64,000 nt of DNA from an uncultured Collinsella sp. (lineage in GTDB: Bacteria; Actinomycetota; Coriobacteriia; Coriobacteriales; Coriobacteriaceae). Location: the NCBI GenBank assembly GCA_958412345.1, contig CATYSO010000007.1:49123-113122 (forward strand), in the 5' to 3' direction. Below the pieces are notes generated by a model that was not told where the DNA came from, made no database searches, and saw nothing but the letters and a program-made list of their open reading frames with translations. This document shows positions 39,310 through 47,771 of the stretch, piece by piece (positions within the stretch are counted from its first letter, which is position 1; every line of letters begins with the position of its first letter). Position numbers and translations under genes: made by a program.

Positions 39310-42197
39310 TCGAGGACGCGGTTTCGTCAGGAACGCCGCAGTTTGTCATCGACTCCTATGCCACGCTTGCCGACCGCGCCAAAACGCAGTCCTTCGGCCT
39401 TATCGAGGAAGATGTGATTGTCCTCGATACCGAGACCACGGGTCTTTCGGTGCAGGACAACGAGCTGATCGAGATTTCGGCGGCCCGTCTTTCGGGCCGC
39501 GAGATCGTCGACCGCTTCGATACCTTCGTGCATCCCAAGCAGCTGATTCCCGCCGAGATTACCGAGCTCACGAGCATTACAAATGCCGATGTGGCAGATG
39601 CCCCGTCGGCGGTTGAGGCCGTCGCCGCTCTCGCCGATTTTGTCGGTGGCTGCCCGGTGATCGCACACAACGCCACGTTCGACCGCTCGTTTATCGAGTC
39701 GGTCAAAGGCGGCGTCAACGTGAGCGATATTTGGATCGATTCGCTGGCGCTGTCGCGCATCGCGCTTCCGCGCCTGGCCTCGCACAAGCTGTCTTTTATG
39801 GCCGATCTGTTTGGCTGCGACTCGGTATCACACCGTGCCAATGCCGACGTCGACGCCCTGTGTGGCGTATGGCGCGTGTTGCTCGTGGCGCTCACCGACT
39901 TGCCCCAGGGCCTCATGGCGCGCCTAGCCGACATGCATCCGGACGTGCCTTGGTCCTATCGTCCTATCTTTTCATTCTTGGCAGGGCAGAACCCTGGTTC
40001 TATCTTCTCTCTCAGCGCCGCTCGTGCTGACGTTCTCAAGGCCGATCGCGCCGACGATCGGGTGGACGCCGATGAACTGCCGGTACTCAAGATGCCGAGT
40101 CGTGAGGAGATTGAGGCAGACTATGCGCCAGGTGGCCTGGTCAATCGCATGTATCCCACCTACGAGCCGCGTGATGAGCAGATCGCTATGGCGCTCGAGG
40201 TCCGCGATGCGCTGGTCACGGGCACTCATCGTGTAATTGAGGCGGGCACAGGCGTCGGCAAATCGATGGCCTATCTGGTGCCTTTTGCCGAGGCAGCACG
40301 CCGTAACAACATCACGGTTGGTATTGCGACCAAATCGAACAATCTTGCCGACCAGCTCATGTACCATGAGCTGCCAAAACTTGCCGAGCAACTGGACGGT
40401 GGTCTGTCATTTTGCGCTCTCAAGGGGTATGACCACTATCCGTGCCTGCGCAAGCTTGAGCGCATGAGCCGCGGCCAGGTCGAGATTACCACCAAGCGCG
40501 ATCCGGCGGACACGCTCACGGCGGTCGCGGTCATTATGGCGTACGTCTGCCAATCAGCCGATGGCGACCTCGACTCGCTCGGTATTCGGTGGCGCAGCGT
40601 CAACCGCCCCGACTTTACGACGGCCTCGCGCGAGTGTGCTCGTCGCCTCTGCCCGTTTTTCCCTGATAAATGTTTGGTCCACGGCGCTCGCCGTCGTGCG
40701 GCGCATGCCGATGTGGTGGTCACCAACCATTCCCTGCTGTTCCGCAACGTCGCGGCCGAGGGCAGGATTTTGCCTCCGATTCGTCATTGGGTAATCGACG
40801 AGGCCCATTCCATCGAGCGCGAGGCGCGCCGCCAGTGGGCGCGTGTGGTGTCGGCGGACGAATCACGCGTTCTGTTTGAGCGCCTGGGTGGCTCGAGCAC
40901 CGGCGCGCTAAGCCAGGTTTCCCGTGATTTGGCAACCTCCGAGGGCTCTACGCTCTATCTGGGCCTTACTGCCAAGGCGACGTCGACGGTTGCGCGCGCG
41001 AGCATGGCGATCGCCGGCGTGTTCGATGGCGTTCGCGAGCTCGGTCGCCGTGCCCGTGGGGGCTATGACAATGCCAATCTATGGATTGGCCCCGAGCTGC
41101 GCGAATCTGACGACTGGCATGATTTCTTACCGTCGGCCTACACTGGCATCGACGCATTGGAACAAGCTGACAAGAGCGTCGACGCGCTGGTGCAAGCCGT
41201 CGCCGCCGACAAGCCCGAGGTTGTTGTCGACCTGGGTGATATCTCGCGCCGCCTGCACGAGCTGGCCGAGAACCTCAAACTCATCATTGATGGCACCGAC
41301 GAGCACTACGTGTATTCGCTGCAGGTCAATCGCAGGCTGCGGGCCGGCGGAGAGTCTATGACCGCAGAGCGCATCGACATTGGCGAGGCCTTGGCAACCG
41401 AGTGGCTGCCCGAGGTTCACACGGCTATCTTTGCCTCGGCGACCATGACGGTGTCCAAAAGCTTTGAACACTTTAACCACGCGGTCGGCCTCGATCGCAT
41501 CGGTGCTCCAACATCCTCATCACTGCACTTGGACTCGAGCTACGACTTCGATTCGAACATGGCTGTAGTCGTTGCGGGCGATATCCCCGATCCGCGCGAT
41601 CGTGAGAGCTATCTTACGGCGCTCGAGCGCGTGCTGGTCGACGCCCATCTTGCCATGGGCGGATCGGTGCTCACGTTGTTCACCAATCGGCGCGACATGG
41701 AAGACCTGTACGCCCGCGTTGAGCCCAAGATGGCCCGTGCGGGCCTGGAACTCAACTGCCAGCAGCGCAACTCATCTCCTCGTCGCCTACGCGACCGGTT
41801 TATCAACGAGCCAACCTCGTCGCTTTTTGCGCTTAAGGCCTTCTGGGAGGGGTTTGACGCCAGCGGCGAGACGCTGCGCTGCGTCATCATTCCCAAGCTG
41901 CCGTTCTCGAGCCCCACGGACCCGCTCTCGTGCGAGCGCAATCTGCGCGAAGACCGCGCTTGGGCGCGCTATTCGCTGCCCGAGGCGGTGCTCGAGGTCA
42001 AGCAGGCGGCCGGCCGCCTTATCCGCTCGTCGACCGACTGCGGCGTGCTGATTCTGGCCGACCCGCGCCTGGTGACGAAGGGCTACGGAAAGAAGTTCTT
42101 AACGTCGCTGCCCACGAGCTCCTACCAGCGCATCGAATCGGCGCAGATCGGTCACTATCTGCAACTGTGGCGCGCACGCCACGAGCGGCGACGCTAA
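39303..42197 (+). CDS. Fused DEDD exonuclease and DinG/XPD-type helicase
   Basis: 964 residues. Residues about 35-200 are a DnaQ-like 3'-5' exonuclease (VIVLDTETTGL with D42/E44, HNATFDRSF, HRANADVDAL). The rest is an XPD/DinG superfamily 2 helicase: Walker A GTGVGKSMAYLVPF near 315, DEAH box WVIDEAHSIERE near 495, and C-terminal motifs LFALKAFWEGFDASGETL and EVKQAAGRLIRS. Cysteines around CARRLCPFFPDKC may ligate an Fe-S cluster. Similar fusions occur in Gram-positive DinG proteins. Likely role: repair or R-loop/G4 processing. It ends overlapping the convergent WYL gene by four bases. Confidence 0.9.
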   Translation: MLIEDAVSSGTPQFVIDSYATLADRAKTQSFGLIEEDVIVLDTETTGLSVQDNELIEISAARLSGREIVDRFDTFVHPKQLIPAEITELTSITNADVADAPSAVEAVAALADFVGGCPVIAHNATFDRSFIESVKGGVNVSDIWIDSLALSRIALPRLASHKLSFMADLFGCDSVSHRANADVDALCGVWRVLLVALTDLPQGLMARLADMHPDVPWSYRPIFSFLAGQNPGSIFSLSAARADVLKADRADDRVDADELPVLKMPSREEIEADYAPGGLVNRMYPTYEPRDEQIAMALEVRDALVTGTHRVIEAGTGVGKSMAYLVPFAEAARRNNITVGIATKSNNLADQLMYHELPKLAEQLDGGLSFCALKGYDHYPCLRKLERMSRGQVEITTKRDPADTLTAVAVIMAYVCQSADGDLDSLGIRWRSVNRPDFTTASRECARRLCPFFPDKCLVHGARRRAAHADVVVTNHSLLFRNVAAEGRILPPIRHWVIDEAHSIEREARRQWARVVSADESRVLFERLGGSSTGALSQVSRDLATSEGSTLYLGLTAKATSTVARASMAIAGVFDGVRELGRRARGGYDNANLWIGPELRESDDWHDFLPSAYTGIDALEQADKSVDALVQAVAADKPEVVVDLGDISRRLHELAENLKLIIDGTDEHYVYSLQVNRRLRAGGESMTAERIDIGEALATEWLPEVHTAIFASATMTVSKSFEHFNHAVGLDRIGAPTSSSLHLDSSYDFDSNMAVVVAGDIPDPRDRESYLTALERVLVDAHLAMGGSVLTLFTNRRDMEDLYARVEPKMARAGLELNCQQRNSSPRRLRDRFINEPTSSLFALKAFWEGFDASGETLRCVIIPKLPFSSPTDPLSCERNLREDRAWARYSLPEAVLEVKQAAGRLIRSSTDCGVLILADPRLVTKGYGKKFLTSLPTSSYQRIESAQIGHYLQLWRARHERRR

Positions 42198-43111
42198 AGC
42201 GGACAGACGAGGGTTTTTGCCATATCGCACAGACGCTTTGACAGGGCGGGGTCATCCAAGATGCGGATGGCTCCGCCCGCTGCGATTGTCTGGCTCAGTA
42301 GCCAACGCTCGGAGCCGTAATGCACGGTTACCGTTGCCATGTCTGCCTCGCTGCGCTCGATGAGGGTGATGCCGGCCCAGTCCAGATGCTCCGCCATATC
42401 GAATGGCATCAAGAGCTTTGCGCTACGCTGCGTCCGGGCAAGGGAATCGTGGAGGGATGCAACGTCCGGTGCGTGAGGCACGACGGAGTCTTCCGTCAAG
42501 GTGAGTCCCTCGATTTTATCCATGCGATAGGTGCGCTGCTCATCGACTGCGATGTCCCAGGCAATCAGGTATGTTTGGTCGCCGTTTGCCGCAATGCGCA
42601 AGGGGTCGACCAGACGCTCGCGTGGCCGTGCATCGTCCATCGAACGATACGAGATGAGGCAGCGAACGCCGTCCTGAATGGCGCAGCTCAGCTGCTGCCA
42701 GTGCGACCCGTGGTTGACGGTGTCAAAGACGCGCTGGTTATAGCCGAGCTCTTCGGGTAGAAGAGCGTGTCGAATCCGAGCCGCCGTCTGCGGCTCGATT
42801 CCCAACGATTCAAGTTCGTGGTTGAGCACAGCGCCCTCGGCGGCACTCAGGCGCAGCGGTAGCACACGACCGGCGTCACCGGTGAGGACCACACGCTCGC
42901 CGTGGCATTCGCAGATGATGCGCGCGCCCGATTCTCGGTCCGCGAGCGTCGAGACGATCTCGAGAATCTCGTCGAGCGACACCCCCGTGATGTCAAAGCG
43001 ACTGCAAATCTCGTTTCGAGTCATGCCGTTCTCGCCGGCGGCGTAGAGGGCCTCCATGATGTCGATGGCGCGCGAGAGCCTCTGCTCGCTGGTGAGTTTA
43101 CGCACGGGCAT
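42194..43111 (-). CDS. WYL-domain regulator, PafC-like
   Basis: 305 residues: an N-terminal winged helix (RAIDIMEALYAAGENGMTRN) and a WYL domain (GVRCLISYRSMDDARPRERL, then TYLIAWDIAVDEQRTYRMDK). Second of a two-gene unit, overlapping its partner by 14 bases. The tandem layout is that of PafB/PafC, which in mycobacteria activates DNA-damage genes after sensing single-stranded DNA. The downstream neighbour encodes a helicase-exonuclease, which fits repair, but the link is inference. Confidence 0.85.
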   Translation of the reverse strand: MPVRKLTSEQRLSRAIDIMEALYAAGENGMTRNEICSRFDITGVSLDEILEIVSTLADRESGARIICECHGERVVLTGDAGRVLPLRLSAAEGAVLNHELESLGIEPQTAARIRHALLPEELGYNQRVFDTVNHGSHWQQLSCAIQDGVRCLISYRSMDDARPRERLVDPLRIAANGDQTYLIAWDIAVDEQRTYRMDKIEGLTLTEDSVVPHAPDVASLHDSLARTQRSAKLLMPFDMAEHLDWAGITLIERSEADMATVTVHYGSERWLLSQTIAAGGAIRILDDPALSKRLCDMAKTLVCPL

Positions 43112-44120
43112 GCTCGTGCACCGTCCTTTCGATGAGGTGGTTCCACGCCTGTTTGAGCGATTTGGGGGCCATGGGCCTCATGCCGTCCATGGCGTGGGCC
43201 ATGCAAAATGAAGCGGCGGCTTCAAGGTCGCGCACGTCAACGGTCCAGATCCATCCCGCATCGGTGTGTGCGAGCTTGCCTCGCCGGCGCGTGAGACCGT
43301 TGATCATATCGATCTGCGTCTGAGGGGCGAATGAGAACGTAGCTGCAACGGGCGGTCGGTCGGCAAAATCGAATTCAAAGAACAGGTAGTCGTTGAGGTT
43401 GAAGTCTGCAGGGATGGTGTAGGCCTTCGAAGGACGCCAAGCGCGAACGATACGGTCGCAGCGGAATGTCCTGATGTCGTCGGTGGCATTGTCGAGGCCG
43501 CAGAAGTACGCCACGCCCTCGCGCTCGAACATGCCGTAGACGCAGACGGTACGCTCTTTTTGCTCACCGCGTCCGTTCTGATATAAAAATCGCAGCGCGC
43601 ATCGCTCGGCAAAGGCGCTCCATACCGCATCGACGGTGGGAGAGCGGCTGATTGTCGCCTCGTCCGCCGTCGTCCTGCCGGTGAGGTAGGCAATTTTGGA
43701 GCGAATATCGGCAAGCGGCGCGGCAAAGGTGGAAGAGCCGGCCGCTAGCGTCTGGTCGATGGCGTTGAGTAGGATGTCGGCGTCGTCTGCGGTGATGAGG
43801 CCACCTGCTGCAAACGTGTGCTCGCGGTCGATTGTCCACGAGCTTTCCTCGGTCTCCTGCGCACCGGCGGGGCGAACCTCCTTGATTAAGATGCCACGCT
43901 CGAGCAGTTTGTCACGATCGCGCCGAAACTTGCGCTTATCCGAGTCGATGTTGCCCGAGCCATATCCCAGGTCAGAATCCAAGACGATCTGCTCGGTCGT
44001 CAGCGGTTCGGGGGAGCTGTTGAGCACAAAGAAAAGATTGAGGATGCGCTGAGCCGTTTTATCGAAACTGGGCTCCGAATTCCCCATTTTAATTGTCACG
44101 GTCGCGTCGCTTGCCGTCAT
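43098..44120 (-). CDS. WYL-domain regulator, PafB-like
   Basis: 340 residues, first of the PafBC-like pair. The N-terminal HTH region (ILNLFFVLNSSPEPLTTEQI) includes the family RKFRRDRDKLLERGILI segment, and the WYL domain covers CALRFLYQNGRGEQKERTV to FCGLDNATDDIRTFRCDRIV. AGGA lies before the ATG at 44118-44120; an ATG 11 codons later (MGNSEP) is an alternative. No proteasome genes are seen nearby, as in most non-mycobacterial PafBC loci. Confidence 0.85.
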   Translation of the reverse strand: MTASDATVTIKMGNSEPSFDKTAQRILNLFFVLNSSPEPLTTEQIVLDSDLGYGSGNIDSDKRKFRRDRDKLLERGILIKEVRPAGAQETEESSWTIDREHTFAAGGLITADDADILLNAIDQTLAAGSSTFAAPLADIRSKIAYLTGRTTADEATISRSPTVDAVWSAFAERCALRFLYQNGRGEQKERTVCVYGMFEREGVAYFCGLDNATDDIRTFRCDRIVRAWRPSKAYTIPADFNLNDYLFFEFDFADRPPVAATFSFAPQTQIDMINGLTRRRGKLAHTDAGWIWTVDVRDLEAAASFCMAHAMDGMRPMAPKSLKQAWNHLIERTVHEHARA

Positions 44121-44318
44121 AGAGTCCTCGCATGAGAAGGTGGTTTGCTGCCATGATTTTAGTCCGATATGGAGATTAGGCTATATCCTTGTCCGCTCGG
44201 GGCGTTAAGATGGCCCGAATTCGGTCGTTTGCGCTCGCTCGGGGTATACTTTCGACTATATACGGTTCTAATGTGCATGCATTGGGCCTATTTGTCGGAT
44301 TATGGATGTGGAGCGCAC

Positions 44319-47300
44319 ATGGCGAACACCCAGAACTATATTAACCACCTGCTGCAGAACACCGGCATTACGCCGGCATGCAGCGAAGAAGAGCGCTTGG
44401 CTGCCGAGGATATCGCTCAGATCTTCCGCAACCACGGCTTTGATCCCGAGGTTCAGGAGTTCAATGCCCCGGCGCCCAGTAGGTTGGCATTTGCCGTTAC
44501 CGGTATTCTTGCGTTTGCCGGCGCCCTGCTGATGGGCATCGGCGGCGGCATCGGCTTGGTCGGCACCTTGCTGGCCATTGTCGGTGCCGTTCTTTACGTG
44601 CTCGAGCGCACGGGCCACCCCGTGGTTTCGCGCCTGGGCAAGACGGGCGTGAGCCAAAATGTCATCGCCTACCACAAGGCCTCGGGCCCGCTCGCGTCTC
44701 CGCGCAACCGCCCGGTGGTCGTTGTCGCACACTACGACTCTCCCCGTGCTGAGCTGCTCGCCCGCGAGCCCTATGCTTCGTATCGTGCGCTCATCGCCAA
44801 GCTGTTGCCCGTTGCCACGGTTGCCCCTGCTGCCGTTGCCATCTTGCGTATCCTGCCGCTCCCCGGCGCGCTCAAGGTTCTGCTGTGGATTGTCGCGATC
44901 CTCGCTTCCCTCGTTGCGCTCGCCAACGCGGCAAACATCATTTCTAACCGTTTTGTGCTTCCCTATACGTCCGGCGCAGTGTGCAACAAGTCTTCTGTCG
45001 CCGCTATGCTCGGCGTTATGGACAACGTTGCTCCCTTCCAGGGCGAAAACGAGTTTCCCGACGATGTTCCGTTCGATACCTATTTTGGGGAGCAGAAGCG
45101 TCGTGCCGAGGAGATGGCGCGCGCAGCAGCGGAGTATGCCGCGGCCCAACAGCAAAACGACTACGGCAACACCATCGAGTATGAAGAGCCTACCTACGCC
45201 GAGGACGAGTTCGGTCAGCCGATTGCTCCCGACGCTCAGACCGAGCCCGAACAGGGCGAGGCTTTCGACGAGCAGATCGAGGGCTTTGAGGGTGCGTCTG
45301 CCGACGAGACGCTGATTGGCGCCATCGTGCCCGAGGATCAGAATCAGGCTGTCCAGGCCGAAGAGTTCAATGACGAGGTTCCCACTGCCGAGCCGGCGGA
45401 GGAGCCTGTCGCGGCCGAGCCCGAGCCCAGGCTCTATCGCAATGCCGCCGGCAACATCCGCTTTGGTTCGGATGCCATCCGTGCGCTCGGAATGCTTCCC
45501 GAGTCCTGCACGCTCGATTACGAGGAAGGCGAGGAGCCGACGTTTGAGCCCGAGCCTGCCCCCGTCGTGACTGCATCTGCGCCCGTTGTCGCCGTGGATG
45601 ATGAGTCTGCCGCGGTTGCCGCTGCCGTTGCCGAGCCCGAGGCGGTGTCCGCGATCGATCCCGCGGCAGGACTGGACATTTTGGCTCCCGCCGCGCCGGC
45701 GCAAGACGTTACGGACGAGCCTGACGACGATTACGCTGAACAGCCGAGGCGCGTGTCTTACGAGAGCGATACTGATTTCTCGGCCGAGATTCCCGCGGCA
45801 ACGCCCCATGCCGATATTGCATCCGCGTTCTCTTCGATTGGCGCCAGCGCTTCCAACTTCTTTAAGGGTGCGCTTGCAAAGGGCAGGAAATTTGTCGACG
45901 ATTTCGAGGGGAAGCGCGCTGCCGCACGCGAGGCTGCCGAGCAGGAGGCTATCGCTCAGCAGCAGGCAGCCGAGGCGGCACGTGAGCGCGCGGCGCAAGA
46001 GTTCGAGCAGAACGAGGCTATGCAGTCCGTGCCTGTCGACGCCGCCGAAGCTACGACGTCTTTCGAGGCTCAGCAGCACGTCGATAGCACCATGTCGTTT
46101 GATGCCGCGCAGTTCGATTCCACGATAACGTTTGAAAAGCAAGGCACCGCGATTGCCGAGCCCCTTCCTGTTTCCGATGAGCAGGGCGACGCGGCAGACG
46201 ATGACGAGCCTATTGATGCTGCCGAAATCCAAGATGCTGCCGAGGACGAGCCCGTCGAGGCCAACTCTGACGAAGAGCAATACGCGGCAGCCGAGCAAGA
46301 TGATTCGACCGAGGTCGAGCAGGAGGAAATGCCTGCGGTTTCCGAGGCTCCCGAGACAGATGAGTCGAGGCCTTACTCCACGCAGATTTTCACCATGCCG
46401 ACCCCGAGTGGTTCCGGTGCCACGGTTGCCGATGTTGCTCCCACCCAGGACGAAACGGTCGATTCCCTTATGGCCCAGATTTCCTCCCAGGCATCACCGC
46501 GTCCGCAGATGAATGTTCCCGATCCGGCGTCGGCTCCGTCGCCTGCACCTTCCTCGTCTCCGCTGGCTTCGGTCCCCGATCCGTCTCTGCCGTCGATGAA
46601 GCAGGCAAACGTTGCGTCTCGCACGTCGCTGTTCGACCTTCCCGACCCCTCCGCACAGGTCAACGACCCCTTTGCTACCGCTCAGGGTCCCGAACCAACA
46701 TCGGCACCCGTTACGCCTCCTAGGCCCGTTGCGTCGGGCGCTCAGCCGATCGAGACTATCTCGGCTCCCGCCCCGGCGGCACCCAAGTCTCGCAAGCGCG
46801 GCCTGGGCGGCCTGTTCGGTCGTAAAAAGAAAAACGAACAGGACAGCATGAGTGATTGGCTGGGCGTCGAAGACGATTACGATGCCAAGAAGTCCGGTCG
46901 CGGCATCGGTTCGTGGGATAATTTCGAGGACGATAACGATGGCTGGAAGGGCGGTGCTACGTCTTCCGATGGCGCTTCTTCCGAAGATATGCTCTCGGCT
47001 GTCGCCTCTATGGGCGACGATGAGCTGCTCGGTCACGATATCTGGTTTGTGGCAACGGGCGCCTCGGATTGTGATGGCGCCGGTATGAAGGCCTTCTTGG
47101 CTTCGCATCGCGATAAGCTCCGCGGCGTCTTCTTCATCAATCTTGAATCCGTCGGCGCTGGTAGGCTTTCGGTGGTGACGGTTGAGGGCGAACAGCAGCT
47201 GCTCAAGGGCGATCGCCGCATCATGAACCTGGTCAGCAAGGTGTGCAAGTCGTTCCATGTCGATTGTGGCGCGCTCGAGATGCCCTATGCCAAGACCGAT

Positions 47301-47465
47301 GCCTACGCCGCGCTCGAGGCGAGCCGCCGAGCCCTCACCATCGCCGGCGTGGACGGCACGCGTCTGGCTTGCGCTCGTACCGAGGACGACCTGCCCCACA
47401 ATGTCAATCCGACGAACATTGCCACGGTATCCGAGGTCGTGACCGAGGTTATCCGTCGTTCGTAG
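44319..47465 (+). CDS. Large membrane protein with split M28-peptidase-like domain
   Basis: 1048 residues. The first 50 residues resemble an M28 start, then two helices (about 57-95), then VVVVAHYDSPRAELLA (H138, D140), two more helices (about 160-205) and TSGAVCNKSSVAAMLGVMDN. Residues about 240-895 are acidic low-complexity sequence rich in Ala, Glu, Pro and Asp. The M28-like half resumes at LLGHDIWFVATGASDCDGAG and ends DDLPHNVNPTNIATVSEVVT. Compared with M28 metallopeptidases, the bridging Asp is Cys (C222) and the Glu-Glu pair is Ser-Asp, so activity is doubtful. Start ATG 44319 has GGAG upstream. The pairing with the M28 family is my inference. Confidence 0.75.
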   Translation: MANTQNYINHLLQNTGITPACSEEERLAAEDIAQIFRNHGFDPEVQEFNAPAPSRLAFAVTGILAFAGALLMGIGGGIGLVGTLLAIVGAVLYVLERTGHPVVSRLGKTGVSQNVIAYHKASGPLASPRNRPVVVVAHYDSPRAELLAREPYASYRALIAKLLPVATVAPAAVAILRILPLPGALKVLLWIVAILASLVALANAANIISNRFVLPYTSGAVCNKSSVAAMLGVMDNVAPFQGENEFPDDVPFDTYFGEQKRRAEEMARAAAEYAAAQQQNDYGNTIEYEEPTYAEDEFGQPIAPDAQTEPEQGEAFDEQIEGFEGASADETLIGAIVPEDQNQAVQAEEFNDEVPTAEPAEEPVAAEPEPRLYRNAAGNIRFGSDAIRALGMLPESCTLDYEEGEEPTFEPEPAPVVTASAPVVAVDDESAAVAAAVAEPEAVSAIDPAAGLDILAPAAPAQDVTDEPDDDYAEQPRRVSYESDTDFSAEIPAATPHADIASAFSSIGASASNFFKGALAKGRKFVDDFEGKRAAAREAAEQEAIAQQQAAEAARERAAQEFEQNEAMQSVPVDAAEATTSFEAQQHVDSTMSFDAAQFDSTITFEKQGTAIAEPLPVSDEQGDAADDDEPIDAAEIQDAAEDEPVEANSDEEQYAAAEQDDSTEVEQEEMPAVSEAPETDESRPYSTQIFTMPTPSGSGATVADVAPTQDETVDSLMAQISSQASPRPQMNVPDPASAPSPAPSSSPLASVPDPSLPSMKQANVASRTSLFDLPDPSAQVNDPFATAQGPEPTSAPVTPPRPVASGAQPIETISAPAPAAPKSRKRGLGGLFGRKKKNEQDSMSDWLGVEDDYDAKKSGRGIGSWDNFEDDNDGWKGGATSSDGASSEDMLSAVASMGDDELLGHDIWFVATGASDCDGAGMKAFLASHRDKLRGVFFINLESVGAGRLSVVTVEGEQQLLKGDRRIMNLVSKVCKSFHVDCGALEMPYAKTDAYAALEASRRALTIAGVDGTRLACARTEDDLPHNVNPTNIATVSEVVTEVIRRS

Positions 47466-47486
47466 ACGGAGCTCTAAGGAGTCAAC

Positions 47487-47705
47487 GTGTTTTCGTATAT
47501 TAAGCGCCATTGGCCTGTCTACGTGATTTTGACCTTGATCGCCATTGCGTTAGGATTTGGGGCTGCCTACATCGTGGGTGCGAAGGGCTCGACCCCCGCC
47601 TCCGCAATCAGCGAAGAGGTGGAGCAAGAACAGAGCACGGGTGCCGATAGGATTCCTGAGTCCGAGCAGGCAATCGTTGATGGTGGATCTTCGTCTGCAG
47701 AGTAG
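47487..47705 (+). CDS. Small single-pass membrane protein
   Basis: 72 residues from a GTG with AAGGAG upstream. One transmembrane helix (VYVILTLIAIALGFGAAYIV) is followed by a short acidic outer tail. It starts 21 bases after the M28-like gene and is probably in the same transcript. No recognised family. Confidence 0.75.
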   Translation: MFSYIKRHWPVYVILTLIAIALGFGAAYIVGAKGSTPASAISEEVEQEQSTGADRIPESEQAIVDGGSSSAE

Positions 47706-47726
47706 ATACGGCGATTTAAATGATTG

Positions 47727-47764
47727 AAAGCGGGCGAGCCGGGGGACTGGCTCGCCCGCTTTTT
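47727..47764. terminator. Terminator shared by convergent genes at 47.7 kb
   Basis: AAAGCGGGCGAGCC (47727-47740) pairs with GGCTCGCCCGCTTT (47749-47762), followed by TTT on the plus strand and A/T-rich sequence on the other side. Confidence 0.85.
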
Positions 47765-47771
47765 CATCGCG

